In this document: positions 46,960 to 56,311 of the stretch, in pieces | Layout of the letters: the number at the start of each line of letters is the position of its first letter | How positions within the stretch are numbered: the first letter of the stretch is position 1 | Assembly (NCBI RefSeq): GCF_030867385.1 | Contig: NZ_JAPFBJ010000001.1 | Coordinates: 682,001-746,000, forward strand | Reading direction: 5' to 3' | From: Sphingobium sp. DEHP117 | GTDB taxonomy: Bacteria > Pseudomonadota > Alphaproteobacteria > Sphingomonadales > Sphingomonadaceae | DNA length: 64,000 nucleotides | Notes under the pieces: model-generated | Seen by the model: only the letters and a program-made list of their open reading frames with translations | What the model was told of the DNA's origin: nothing | Database searches by the model: none | Translations under genes and position numbers: made by a program

Positions 46960-48883
46960 CCTCCTGTTGTCCTTTGCTGCGATAGCGCTCTTCTTTGCCG
47001 TGCCGCATGCCGTGGCGGGGCCGCGCGAGGATGCCAAGGCCGGGCTGGCACGCGCGCTGGCCGCGCTCCAGCAGGATGATCCGAGGACGGCGCGAGTCGA
47101 GCTGATGAACGCGATCAAGGCCGATCCCACGCTGGCCGAAGCGCGGATCCTGCAGGCGCGCGTGCTGCTGATGCTCGGCAACGGGCGCGGCGCGCAGGAT
47201 GAGCTCGATCGCGCCCGTCAGCTTGGCGCGCCGCTTGGGCCGATGCGCCATTTGCGCGCGCATTCCGCGCTGCTGCTGGGCGATCCCGAGGCCGCGATCA
47301 GGGAAGCCACCGCGCCGGATGCCGACCCGCGTGAAATCCTGTTTCGTACCCGCATCGAGGCGCAGGCCTATCAGGCGCTCGGCCGCTTCGTCGAGGCGGC
47401 GCAGGCGTTTGACCGCGCACTGGCGCTCGCGCCGCAGGACAGCACCTTGTGGGCGGACATCGCCCGCTATCGCATCGCCACAGGCGACATTGCATCGGCG
47501 CTCGCCGCCTCCGACCGCGCGATTTCCCTGGCTCCGAAAAGCGTCGATGCGCTGACACTGAAAGCTGTGCTGGCGCGCGATCAATATGGCCTCACCGAGT
47601 CCACCCGCTGGTTTGACGCGGCGCTGAAACGCAACCCGGATTATGTGCCCGCGCTCACGGAATATGCGGCCACGCTCGCCGATATGGGCCGCGCGTCCCA
47701 CGCCGTCGCGCTCACCCGCCGCGCTCTCACCAACGCGCCCGGCCTGCCTCGTGCTTATTTCATACAAGCGCTCATCGCCGCGCGTGCGGGCAACTATACG
47801 CTCGCCCGCAGCCTGCTCGCCCGCACCCATGGCGCACTCGATGGGCAGGCGGCGACCCGGCTGTTGCGCGGGGTGCTGCATATGGAGGGCGGCAACGCGA
47901 CGCTCGCCATATCAGAGCTGAAACCGCTGCTCGCCGCGCAGCCGCTCAACATCCGCGCGCGCCTGCTGCTCGCCCGCGCGCTTTACGCCGACGCGCAATA
48001 TGCCGATGCGGAGGCGACACTGTTTCCGCTGGTGGAGCGCGCCGACGCAGGCACTTATGCGCTCACCCTCGCCGCGCATATCCACCGCGCGCTGGGCCAT
48101 GATACGGTCGCCGCGAAATTCGCCGCCCGCGCTGCCGCCATGACGCCAGGGCCATCGCTCGTCTATCGCGGGGCAGGAACGCTGGGCGAAACCGCGCCTG
48201 CAGCAAACGCCAATCCCAAGGCCGCCGCGCCCAATCTGCGCTATATCCGCGCGCTGTTGGAGGCGGGGCAGGGGCCAGCGGCGCTCACGCGCGCCAAGGC
48301 ATTACAGGCCGCCAACCCCGGCGCTCCTGCCGCAGCCATAGCCCTTGGCGACACGCTGCTCGCGGCAGGCAAACCCGCTGACGCTGGCCAGGCTTATGCC
48401 GCGGCCGGCAACCTGCGCTTCGATGAAGACACCGCGCTGCGATTGATCGATGCGTGGCGCCGCGCAGGCAGGCGAGAGCGCGCGGAGTATGCGTTGCGCC
48501 TCCTGCTTTGGCAAAACCCGGCCAATGTGCCGGGCCAGCGCCTCGCCGCGACCTATTGGCTGGCGGCGGGGCAGCATGAGCGCGCTTTGTGGGTGTTGGA
48601 AGGGCTGCGCGAGCGGCTGGGCAATGAGGATGCGCTGCTGATGGCCAACCTTGCCTATGCCTATATCGGCGCGGGCGATGCGCAGGCGGCGCTGCCCTTT
48701 GCGGTGCATGCCTATCGCCTGTTGCCCGCCAGTGCAGTAACGAGCGATGCGCTCGGCTGGGCGTTGTTCAACACCGCGCCGGGAGACACGCGCGCGATCG
48801 AGCTGCTCGAAAAGGCGGAGGCACTGGCGCCGGGTGAGGCGCTGGTGAAACGGCATTTGCGCGAGGCCCGCGCCGCCGGCTAG
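46943..48883 (+). CDS. prsT: XrtA/PEP-CTERM-associated TPR protein (PrsT-like)
   Basis: A 646-aa protein with a signal peptide (LLLSFAAIALFFAVPHAVAG) and tandem tetratricopeptide repeats over nearly the whole length (for example AQAFDRALALAPQDSTLWAD). It probably scaffolds polysaccharide secretion or PEP-CTERM handling in the periplasm. No lipobox Cys follows the signal peptide, unlike typical PrsT lipoproteins. Its 3' end overlaps the convergent kdsA gene by 4 bp. Confidence 0.85.
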   Translation: MTSARNLLLSFAAIALFFAVPHAVAGPREDAKAGLARALAALQQDDPRTARVELMNAIKADPTLAEARILQARVLLMLGNGRGAQDELDRARQLGAPLGPMRHLRAHSALLLGDPEAAIREATAPDADPREILFRTRIEAQAYQALGRFVEAAQAFDRALALAPQDSTLWADIARYRIATGDIASALAASDRAISLAPKSVDALTLKAVLARDQYGLTESTRWFDAALKRNPDYVPALTEYAATLADMGRASHAVALTRRALTNAPGLPRAYFIQALIAARAGNYTLARSLLARTHGALDGQAATRLLRGVLHMEGGNATLAISELKPLLAAQPLNIRARLLLARALYADAQYADAEATLFPLVERADAGTYALTLAAHIHRALGHDTVAAKFAARAAAMTPGPSLVYRGAGTLGETAPAANANPKAAAPNLRYIRALLEAGQGPAALTRAKALQAANPGAPAAAIALGDTLLAAGKPADAGQAYAAAGNLRFDEDTALRLIDAWRRAGRRERAEYALRLLLWQNPANVPGQRLAATYWLAAGQHERALWVLEGLRERLGNEDALLMANLAYAYIGAGDAQAALPFAVHAYRLLPASAVTSDALGWALFNTAPGDTRAIELLEKAEALAPGEALVKRHLREARAAG

Positions 48884-49713
48884 GAAAGACGCGCCTTTGC
48901 CAGCCGGTCATGCGCCACAAGATCGCCCAATAGCGCGCCCAGCTCATCGACAGGCACCATGTTCGGGCCATCGCTCGGGGCGTTGTCGGGATCCTCATGC
49001 GTCTCGATGAAAACCGCCGCCACCCCTACGGCGCAGGCGGCGCGGGCGAGCGGGGCAACAAACTGCCGCTGCCCGCCAGACGAGCCACCCTGTCCGCCGG
49101 GAAGCTGCACGCTGTGCGTCGCATCGAACACAACGGGCCAGCCGCTCTCCGCCATGATCGGCAGCGCGCGCATGTCGCTCACCAGATTGTTGTAGCCAAA
49201 GCTCGCGCCACGCTCGGTCAGCAAGATGCGCTCGTTTCCGGTCGAGGCGACCTTGGCGGCGACATGCGCCATATCCCAGGGGCTAAGGAACTGGCCCTTC
49301 TTCACATTGACCGCGGCGCCCGTGTCTCCAGCGGCGAGCAGCAGGTCGGTCTGGCGGCAGAGGAATGCCGGGATCTGCAGCACATCGACTGCCTCGGCGG
49401 CGCGGGCGCAATGGCCCGCCTCATGAACATCGGTAAGCACAGGGCAGCCGAATTCCTCGCGGATGCGCGCCAAAATCTCCAGCCCCGCCTCGATGCCCAG
49501 GCCTCGCTTGGTGGAATGCGAGGTTCGGTTGGCCTTGTCATATGAAGCCTTGAAGATGAAGCGGGTGCCGGTGGGTGCACAGGCCTGCGCGATCCGCTCC
49601 GCCATCATGCGCGTGTGATCGAGGCTTTCGAGCTGACACGGCCCGGCAATCAGCACCAGCGGCTCGGCATTGCCGATGCAGATGTCGCCAACGGTTACAA
49701 TGCGGCCGGTCAT
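48880..49713 (-). CDS. kdsA: 3-deoxy-8-phosphooctulonate synthase
   Basis: KDO-8-phosphate synthase, 277 aa. It condenses phosphoenolpyruvate and arabinose 5-phosphate. Motifs seen are LIAGPCQLES, FKASYDKANRTS and DVHEAGHCA, and FDATHSVQLPGG near the C terminus. ATG 49713 overlaps the kdsB stop (ATGA). Last gene of a kdsD-kdsB-kdsA unit. Confidence 0.94.
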   Translation of the reverse strand: MTGRIVTVGDICIGNAEPLVLIAGPCQLESLDHTRMMAERIAQACAPTGTRFIFKASYDKANRTSHSTKRGLGIEAGLEILARIREEFGCPVLTDVHEAGHCARAAEAVDVLQIPAFLCRQTDLLLAAGDTGAAVNVKKGQFLSPWDMAHVAAKVASTGNERILLTERGASFGYNNLVSDMRALPIMAESGWPVVFDATHSVQLPGGQGGSSGGQRQFVAPLARAACAVGVAAVFIETHEDPDNAPSDGPNMVPVDELGALLGDLVAHDRLAKARLS

Positions 49714-50507
49714 GCCATCTCTCTCAGTGCCTGCTCGATGCGGGGGATATCATGCGGATTATTGAGCTCCCAGAACACACGGCCTCGCGCCTCCACCTCG
49801 ACGCAGCGTATGCTGTGCCCATGTTCGAGGAAACGCAACTGCTCAAGCCCCTCCAGCTCCTCCAACCGGCCGGGCGGCAGCGCGCTGTAGGCGGCGAGCG
49901 CTTCCCGCGTATAGGCATAGACGCCGACATGATGCCACACCGGCGGAGCGGCCTTGTCGTCCAGCCTGGCGGGGTCGAGCCAGGGGATCACTTCCTTGGA
50001 AAAATAGAGCGCGTTTCCTCCAGCACCGAACACCGCCGTTGTGCCGCCCACCCGACCGGCGCGGCGATCCTCGATGAAATGCGCGTAGGTTTGGGCGTCG
50101 CAGCGCAGGACCGGAGTTGCGACGGCGCAGTCGCTGTTTTGCATGGACTCGATCAGCGCCGTGAGGAACCACGGAGGGGTCAATGGTGCGTCGCCCTGAA
50201 GGTTGACGATGATGTCTGTGTCTAGTTCCGCGTTCGCAACCGCCTCGGCGCAGCGCTCGGTGCCGTTGCGACACTCAGGCGCAGTCATGATCACCTGTGC
50301 GCCGAACTCTGCGCAATGGCTCGCGATCCGGTCATCATCGGTGGCGATATACACATCATCGCGCGCAGCGGCGGCGCAAGCTGCCTCCCAGCTCATGCGA
50401 ATGAGGGTCTTGCGCGCGCCATCGGGCAGCGTCAGTTCCGCAAGCGGCTTGCCCGGATAGCGGGTCGAGGCATAGCGGGCCGGAATCAGGATGGCGGCGC
50501 GCTTCAC
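49710..50507 (-). CDS. kdsB: 3-deoxy-manno-octulosonate cytidylyltransferase
   Basis: CMP-Kdo synthetase, 265 aa. It activates Kdo with CTP. The nucleotide-binding start IPARYASTRYPGKPLAEL and the NLQGDAP motif are conserved. It starts 9 bp after kdsD and overlaps kdsA. Confidence 0.94.
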   Translation of the reverse strand: MKRAAILIPARYASTRYPGKPLAELTLPDGARKTLIRMSWEAACAAAARDDVYIATDDDRIASHCAEFGAQVIMTAPECRNGTERCAEAVANAELDTDIIVNLQGDAPLTPPWFLTALIESMQNSDCAVATPVLRCDAQTYAHFIEDRRAGRVGGTTAVFGAGGNALYFSKEVIPWLDPARLDDKAAPPVWHHVGVYAYTREALAAYSALPPGRLEELEGLEQLRFLEHGHSIRCVEVEARGRVFWELNNPHDIPRIEQALREMA

Positions 50508-50516
50508 CGGAAGATG

Positions 50517-51497
50517 TCAGGCCACGCCCGCGCGCAGCAGATCATGCACATGCAGCACGCCGACCGGAACGCCTGACTCGTTCACCACCGGCAGCACCGA
50601 GATCGCGTGCCGGTTCATCAATGCCAGCGCCTCGGCCGCCAGTGTCTCGGGCTTCACCGAAACCGGCGTGCGCGTCGCGATTGCGCCTGCCGTGCGGTCC
50701 ATCAGGCCAGCCATGTTGCGCCGCAAGTCGCCATCGGTGACGACACCAGCCAGCTTGCCGCTCTCCGGCTCGGTCACGATCGCCATGCCAAAGCCTCTGG
50801 CCGTCATGGCGAGCAGGGTTTCGGCCATGCCCGCGTCAAACGGGACGATGGGCAGTTCTTCGCCGCCATGCATGATCTCTGCCACGCGGCTCAACTGCGC
50901 GCCGAGGCGGCCGCCGGGATGAAGCTGATGGAAATTCTCCGCCGCGAAGCCGCGCGCTTCCATCAATGCGATGGCGAGCGCGTCGCCAAGCGCCAGCATC
51001 AGCGTGGTCGAGGTGGTCGGCGCGAGGCCATTGGAACAGGCCTCAGGCGCGTTGGGCAGCAGCAGCCCATAATCCGCCGCGCGCATAAGCGCGCTGTTGC
51101 TTCGTGCCGAGATGGCGATCAAGGGTATCTCGAAGCGGCGGATATAGGCGAGAATGTCCTTCAGTTCTGCAGTCTCACCGGAATTCGACAGCAGCAGGCA
51201 GACGTCGTCCCGCGTGATCATGCCCAGGTCGCCATGGCTTGCCTCGGCCGCATGGAGGAAGATCGCCGGCGTGCCGGTTGAAGCCAAAGTGGATGCAATT
51301 TTCCGGCCGATATGCCCTGATTTGCCTATCCCTGACACAATAATCCGGCCGGGCGCATCAAGCATTGCCTCGACTGCGCGCTCGAATTCAATAGGAATAG
51401 TATCCGCAAGCATTTGTAATGCTTCGGCTTCAGTCGTCAAAACCCTGCGCGCGGCGGCGAGAATCTGAACGTCTGGATCCCTGACGAGTTTTATCAT
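50517..51497 (-). CDS. kdsD: arabinose-5-phosphate isomerase (KpsF/GutQ family)
   Basis: A 326-aa isomerase making arabinose 5-phosphate from ribulose 5-phosphate. The N-terminal SIS domain (VSGIGKSGHIGRKIASTLAS; LLLSNSGETAEL) and two C-terminal CBS domains are present. With kdsB and kdsA it gives a complete route to CMP-Kdo apart from the phosphatase. Clustering beside exopolysaccharide genes suggests a capsule-type Kdo use. Confidence 0.93.
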   Translation of the reverse strand: MIKLVRDPDVQILAAARRVLTTEAEALQMLADTIPIEFERAVEAMLDAPGRIIVSGIGKSGHIGRKIASTLASTGTPAIFLHAAEASHGDLGMITRDDVCLLLSNSGETAELKDILAYIRRFEIPLIAISARSNSALMRAADYGLLLPNAPEACSNGLAPTTSTTLMLALGDALAIALMEARGFAAENFHQLHPGGRLGAQLSRVAEIMHGGEELPIVPFDAGMAETLLAMTARGFGMAIVTEPESGKLAGVVTDGDLRRNMAGLMDRTAGAIATRTPVSVKPETLAAEALALMNRHAISVLPVVNESGVPVGVLHVHDLLRAGVA

Positions 51498-51569
51498 TAC
51501 TGGCTCGTCTATCGAAGCAAGGCACGATATTCAAGTTTTTGCAATGCAGCATGACGGCGAAGCGAGTGC

Positions 51570-52514
51570 TCAGCGCGGCGGGATGAGCCTCTTGAACGTC
51601 GCCAGGATTGCTTCAAGCTCCGTCTGCGCAGAGGGGATAGCGGCGCGCATGGTCAGGAACCCGTGCGTCATCCCCGCCGCTTCATGCGCTACCACTTGCA
51701 CGCCAGCCAACTCGAGCGCAGCAGCATAGGCCCGGCCCTGATCGCGCAGTGGATCGAGCTCCGTCGTCACCACCAGCGCAGGGGGCAGACCCACTAGGTT
51801 CCCCGCCATGGGCGAAGCCCGAAAATCCGTATCATCGGGGCGAAAATGCTCGGCGAACCAGCGCATCAGATGCCTGTCGAGCAGATAGCCCGTCGCGAAT
51901 TCCCGGAACGAGGGATAGCGCGTCGCGAGGTCTGCTGCCGGATAGAAGGCGAGCTGAGCCGCCACGGGCAGGGCGGCAGGCGTGTCACGCAACGCCATCG
52001 CCGTACTGATCGCGTAAGCGCCGCCACAGCTGTCTCCAGCCAGGATGAGCGATGTCGCCTTCACCGGAAGTGCAGCCGGGTTGCCCGCTACCCAGCGCGC
52101 TGCGGCCTCGCAATCCCGCTGGCCGGTGGGGGAGGGGTGTTCCGGCGCGCGGCGATATTCCACAGACAGAACCGGCAGATCGAGCGTGCGCGCCATCTCC
52201 GCGCACACCGGCGCATAGATGTCCACATCCCCCAGCGCCCAGCCGCCACCGTGGAAATAGAGCATCATCGGGCCGGGCGCGCAATTTGCCTTGTCGTCGA
52301 ACAGGCGCAGGCCGATCGTGCTGCCGTCGGCCAGCGGCACCTCCAGCCAGCGGTCGACCGCCACAGGCTCCAGCGGCAGGTCCGTCGTGCGCGCCAGCCT
52401 GCGCACCACGCGGCGGGCGACCTCGACCGGCATCTCGTGCAACCTCGGGTGGGAAATCGCATTGTCGGCCGCGACATAGGCGGCAACATCGGGTCTCATC
52501 GGCGGCAGGTTCAT
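51570..52514 (-). CDS. alpha/beta hydrolase, HSL-type esterase
   Basis: A 314-aa esterase-like hydrolase: oxyanion motif HGGGW, nucleophile Ser in GDSCGG, acid Asp in TELDPLRDQG, His in MTHGF. These are the hormone-sensitive lipase family marks. ATG 52514 is chosen over ATG 52499. It lies 72 bp before kdsD on the same strand and could share its transcript, but a link to Kdo is not evident. Divergent from thiE. Confidence 0.9.
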   Translation of the reverse strand: MNLPPMRPDVAAYVAADNAISHPRLHEMPVEVARRVVRRLARTTDLPLEPVAVDRWLEVPLADGSTIGLRLFDDKANCAPGPMMLYFHGGGWALGDVDIYAPVCAEMARTLDLPVLSVEYRRAPEHPSPTGQRDCEAAARWVAGNPAALPVKATSLILAGDSCGGAYAISTAMALRDTPAALPVAAQLAFYPAADLATRYPSFREFATGYLLDRHLMRWFAEHFRPDDTDFRASPMAGNLVGLPPALVVTTELDPLRDQGRAYAAALELAGVQVVAHEAAGMTHGFLTMRAAIPSAQTELEAILATFKRLIPPR

Positions 52515-52605
52515 GAAGGGTGCATAGCGGCAGGAGAGGGCGGGGTGAAGCGCGCGATGCGACGGGCACACTGGCACAGCGGCTCATCCCGCGCTAACAG
52601 GCGGT

Positions 52606-53301
52606 ATGACCGACTTTACCGACGACGACCTTGCCCTCGACCCCAACTTCGCTGACCGGTTTGAGCGCGACATGCGCCGCCCGCCGTGCCAGCTCTATCT
52701 CATCTCGCCGCCCGTCATAGACGCCGCGTTCGAGGACATGCTCAAAGCCGCGTTCGATGGTGGCCCGGTGGCGGCGTTTCAGCTCCGCCTCAAGGGGCTG
52801 GAGGATGACGCCATCGCCCGCGCCGCCGAGCCGCTGCAAAAGCTGTGCGCCGATCATGACTGCGCTTTCATCATCAACGACAGCATGGCGCTCGCCAAAA
52901 GGCTGGGTGCGGATGGCGTGCATCTGGGCCAGGGGGATGGCGACCCGCGCGAGGCGCGCGCGCTGCTCGGCCCCTCGGTGCAGATCGGCGTCACCTGCCA
53001 TGACAGCCGCCACCTTGCCATGGAGGCGGGAGAGGCAGGCGCGGATTATGTCGCGTTCGGCGCATTCTATCCCACGCGAACCAAGGAGACGCACCACCGG
53101 CCAGATCCCTCCATCCTCTCCTGGTGGAGCACCGTGTTCGAGCTGCCCTGCGTCGCCATCGGCGGGATAACGGCGGAAAATGCCGCGCCGCTGGTGCGCG
53201 CGGGCGCGGATTTCATCGCGGTGAGCGGCGCAGTCTGGTCACACAGCCAGGGCGCGCGTTACGCAGTTGCAGAACTGGCCGGATGTTTATCAGATCGTTG
53301 A
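52606..53301 (+). CDS. thiE: thiamine phosphate synthase
   Basis: A 231-aa TIM-barrel enzyme that joins HMP diphosphate and thiazole phosphate. Core motifs are [47 protein letters not shown] and [11 protein letters not shown]. The N terminus has an extra ~40 residues. A stand-alone gene; I see no thiamine riboswitch in the 91 bp before it. Confidence 0.92.
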   Translation: MTDFTDDDLALDPNFADRFERDMRRPPCQLYLISPPVIDAAFEDMLKAAFDGGPVAAFQLRLKGLEDDAIARAAEPLQKLCADHDCAFIINDSMALAKRLGADGVHLGQGDGDPREARALLGPSVQIGVTCHDSRHLAMEAGEAGADYVAFGAFYPTRTKETHHRPDPSILSWWSTVFELPCVAIGGITAENAAPLVRAGADFIAVSGAVWSHSQGARYAVAELAGCLSDR

Positions 53302-53431
53302 GAAACATGGTTAATGTTAGAAGATGAAACAGTTTGAAATGGTGCGACGCACAGTATGGAGTTGGTAATCAGTTCGTGGTATTTACTCTTCCTTGGGGAC
53401 GAGTGAATTCGAAGAGGCGGGGCGCGTGGCG

Positions 53432-53941
53432 ATGTCCTATAGTCCATTGGTGCGTTTGCGGCGCTTTCTGCACGGCTTTCTGGTCGTGAAGTGCGTCAAC
53501 TGGTATTATCGCACGATCTGGGGAATGCACATCGGCCCGGACTGTCGCATCTCGCTTTCCGCCAAGCTCGACAAGGCGAACCCGGACGGCATCGTCATCG
53601 GCAAGTCGACCGCGATCACCTTCGGCGCGGCGATCCTCAGCCATGATTTCGTCAACAACGTCCATTCCACCACGCGCATCGGCGATTATTGCTTCATCGG
53701 CGCGCATGCCGTCATCATGCCGGGCGTCAAGGTCGGCGATCACAGCATCGTCGCCACCGGCGCGATCGTGATGCGCGATGTGCCGCCGCACACGGTGGTG
53801 ATGGGCAATCCCGCCCGCCCGATCGAGCAGAATATCCAGACCGGGCGCTGGGGCATCCGCATCCGCGATCCGCAGAATGTGCCGCCCGAAGTCGCGGTCC
53901 CCGCATCGCCCGACAAGCCAGACCTGAAAGCCGTATCATGA
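53432..53941 (+). CDS. hexapeptide-repeat acyltransferase (WbbJ-like)
   Basis: A 169-aa left-handed beta-helix acyltransferase. Hexapeptide repeats (ISLSAKLDKANPDGIVIG; GDYCFIGAHAVIMPGVKVGD) are followed by the CoA/acyl site pattern VMRDVPPHTVVMGNPAR. ATG 53432 or GTG 53426. Its stop overlaps the ACP gene start (ATGA). Probably transfers an acyl group, here likely from the ACP, to a sugar. Confidence 0.88.
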   Translation: MSYSPLVRLRRFLHGFLVVKCVNWYYRTIWGMHIGPDCRISLSAKLDKANPDGIVIGKSTAITFGAAILSHDFVNNVHSTTRIGDYCFIGAHAVIMPGVKVGDHSIVATGAIVMRDVPPHTVVMGNPARPIEQNIQTGRWGIRIRDPQNVPPEVAVPASPDKPDLKAVS

Positions 53942-54252
53942 CCCAGATGTGGGCACCTTTCGCCGGAGACGGCCAGCCGCTGATCCTCACCGCGGACGAA
54001 CTGCGCACGCGCATCACATCGCTGTTCAACGAGATGTGGCGCGAGGACCGTGAGGACGAACCGCCAGCATTAGTGGATGATACCGTCCTGCTCGAAACCG
54101 GGTTCGACAGCATGGCCTTTGCGGTGCTGGTCGCGCGGCTGGACGACGAGCTGGGCTTCGACCCGTTCACCATGGTCGAGGAGCCTGTCTATCCGCAGAC
54201 CTTCGCGGAGTTCGTCGCCTTCTACGCGCAATGCGCGCCCAAGCCGGAGTGA
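53938..54252 (+). CDS. acyl carrier protein
   Basis: A 104-aa carrier protein with the phosphopantetheine Ser in LLETGFDSMAFAVLVARLDD, followed by helix II/III signature DELGFDPF. A longer N-terminal extension than housekeeping ACP. It overlaps genes on both sides, so it forms a dedicated cassette with the acyltransferase, ligase and SDR. Confidence 0.88.
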   Translation: MTQMWAPFAGDGQPLILTADELRTRITSLFNEMWREDREDEPPALVDDTVLLETGFDSMAFAVLVARLDDELGFDPFTMVEEPVYPQTFAEFVAFYAQCAPKPE

Positions 54253-55592
54253 CGGCACCGCTGGCGCAGGCGATTGCCGCGCTCGATCTGCCAGACGACC
54301 ATGTGCTGGTCCGTTCGCCCGATCGGGCGCTGAGCGCGGGCGATCTGCGCCTGATCGCGCAGTTGGGCGTGGTGCTGGCCGGTGTCGGCGTGGCGCTGTG
54401 CATTGCCGAACCGTTCGAGATGCTGCGCGCGTTGCTGAGCCTCGATGGCCGGGTGGCGGCGCTGCTGCTGCTCGCGCCCGATCTTCCCGCCGAAACCGCA
54501 CAGACCGTGATGCGCGAGGCGGGCGTGGACCGTGTCGTGACGGAACGCGAAGACCTCCCCGGCGCCATGACCCTCGACGCGCTTTTGGCAGAAGGCGGGG
54601 AGGGCGCGCCGCTCGCCACGCAATGGCTGCTCACCACCTCCGGCACCACCGGAGTCCCCAAGCTGGTGCGGCATGAGCGCGCCACGATCTTCCGCGCCGT
54701 CAAAGCGCCCCGCGCCGCCGCAGACGCAGACCGCTGGGCCATGCTCTATGACCCCAGCCGGTTCGCGGGTACGCAGGTGATGGCGCAGGCGCTGCTCGGC
54801 GGCGCGTGCCTGCTCACCCCGCGTTCCGGCATGACCACCGGCGAGACGGTCGACTGGCTGGTGGAGCAGGGCTGCACCCATATTTCGGCCACGCCCTCGC
54901 TGTGGCGCAGGCTGCTGATGGCCCCCGGCTCGATGCGCCTGCCGCTGCGGCAGATCACGCTGGGCGGAGAGATTGCGGACGACGCCATCCTCGCCGCGTT
55001 GAAGGCGCGCTTCCCGCAGGCGCGCGTCACCCATATCTATGCCTCGACCGAGGCGGGCACCGGCTTTGCCGTGCGCGATGGCAAGGCGGGCTTCCCGGCG
55101 GACTGGCTGGCGGAAGGCGCGGAGATAGACGGCGCGCGCCTCTCTGCGCGCGATGGCATGTTGTGGCTGCGCCCGCCGGGCGAAGCGCGTAGCAGCGCCG
55201 CGCATATCGTGCGCGATGATGCCGGGTTCATCCGCACCGGAGACCGGGTGGCGATAGAAGACGGCCGCGCGCGCTTCTCGGGGCGGGAGGATACCACCCT
55301 CAACGTCGGTGGCGTCAAGGTTCAGGTCGAGGCGGTGGAGGAAATCGTCCATTCCCACCCCGCCGTCGCCCAATGCCGCATCACCGCCAAGCCGAGCGCG
55401 ATGATGGGCAGCCTGCTCACCCTCTCGGTCGTGCCGCGCGCGGAGGTGGAGGCCGATGCCGCCACCCTGCGCCAGGAAATCGCCCTCTGGTGCAAGAGCC
55501 GCCTGCCGCCGCCCGCGCGCCCGGCGACGATCCGCATCGTGCCGGAAATCCCGGTCAGCATCGCGGGCAAGACGGAGCGGACGGGGGCCTAA
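54231..55592 (+). CDS. adenylate-forming acyl ligase (AMP-binding)
   Basis: A 453-aa ANL-superfamily enzyme. P-loop TTSGTTGVPK, YASTEAG, TGDR and a C-terminal GREDTTLNVGGVKVQVEAVEE with the catalytic Lys in IAGKTER. It activates a carboxylic acid with ATP and probably loads the adjacent ACP. ATG 54231 or GTG 54249, both overlapping the ACP gene. Shorter than the typical ~500 aa because of a brief N-terminal domain. Confidence 0.88.
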   Translation: MRAQAGVTAPLAQAIAALDLPDDHVLVRSPDRALSAGDLRLIAQLGVVLAGVGVALCIAEPFEMLRALLSLDGRVAALLLLAPDLPAETAQTVMREAGVDRVVTEREDLPGAMTLDALLAEGGEGAPLATQWLLTTSGTTGVPKLVRHERATIFRAVKAPRAAADADRWAMLYDPSRFAGTQVMAQALLGGACLLTPRSGMTTGETVDWLVEQGCTHISATPSLWRRLLMAPGSMRLPLRQITLGGEIADDAILAALKARFPQARVTHIYASTEAGTGFAVRDGKAGFPADWLAEGAEIDGARLSARDGMLWLRPPGEARSSAAHIVRDDAGFIRTGDRVAIEDGRARFSGREDTTLNVGGVKVQVEAVEEIVHSHPAVAQCRITAKPSAMMGSLLTLSVVPRAEVEADAATLRQEIALWCKSRLPPPARPATIRIVPEIPVSIAGKTERTGA

Positions 55593-56311
55593 TGAAGAAG
55601 ATCGTCGTCACCGGCGTCTCGCGCGGGCTGGGGCTTGCGCTGGCGAAAGCGCTGCTGGAAGCAGGCTATGGCGTGATCGGCCTCGGGCGCGGCGAAAGCC
55701 CGGCGTTCCGCGCGCTGGAGGCGGAGCATCCCGGCCAGACCGCCTATGTGCAGGGCGACATGGCGGATATCGCCGCGCTCTCCGGCATCGCGCGCACCAT
55801 CACCAAGTCCTATGGGCCGGTCTATGGCCTCGTCAATAATGCGGCCATCGGCGGCGCGGGCGTCCTCGCCACCATGCACCAGGCCGATATGGAGCGGATC
55901 ATGGCCACCAACCTGATGGGGCCGATGACGCTGACCAAATATCTGATGCGCTCCATGCTGGCGCGCAAGCAAGGGCGGATCGTCAACATCAGCTCCATCT
56001 CGGCGCAGAGCGGCTTTCACGCCATGTCCGTCTATGCCGCGAGCAAGGCGGGGCTGGAGGGATTCAGCCGCGCCCTCTCGCGCGAGGCGGGGAAATATGG
56101 CGTGACCGTGAACTGCGTCGCGCCCGGATTTCTCGAAACTGAGATGACCGAAGGCTTTGGCGACGACGCTCTAGCCTCGATCCGCCGCCGCGCGCCATTG
56201 GGCCTGCCGACATCGGAGCAGGTGGCGGGCGCCGTGCTGTATCTGCTGTCCGACGCCGCCGCGCGGGTGACAGGGACGGTGATGACGGTGGATGGGGGGA
56301 GTACGGCTTAG
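55592..56311 (+). CDS. SDR oxidoreductase (FabG-like)
   Basis: A 239-aa classical short-chain dehydrogenase: TGVSRGLGLALA (nucleotide-binding), NNAAIGG, catalytic Ser/Tyr/Lys in NISSISAQSG and YAASKAG. It probably reduces the 3-oxoacyl group carried on the cassette ACP. Its ATG overlaps the ligase stop (TAATG). Last gene before the plastic region. Confidence 0.9.
   Translation: MKKIVVTGVSRGLGLALAKALLEAGYGVIGLGRGESPAFRALEAEHPGQTAYVQGDMADIAALSGIARTITKSYGPVYGLVNNAAIGGAGVLATMHQADMERIMATNLMGPMTLTKYLMRSMLARKQGRIVNISSISAQSGFHAMSVYAASKAGLEGFSRALSREAGKYGVTVNCVAPGFLETEMTEGFGDDALASIRRRAPLGLPTSEQVAGAVLYLLSDAAARVTGTVMTVDGGSTA

Noticed and set aside
52515-52605. Thiamine riboswitch before thiE
   Set aside because: The 91-bp gap is too short and lacks the conserved CTGAGA/ACCTG-type motifs.
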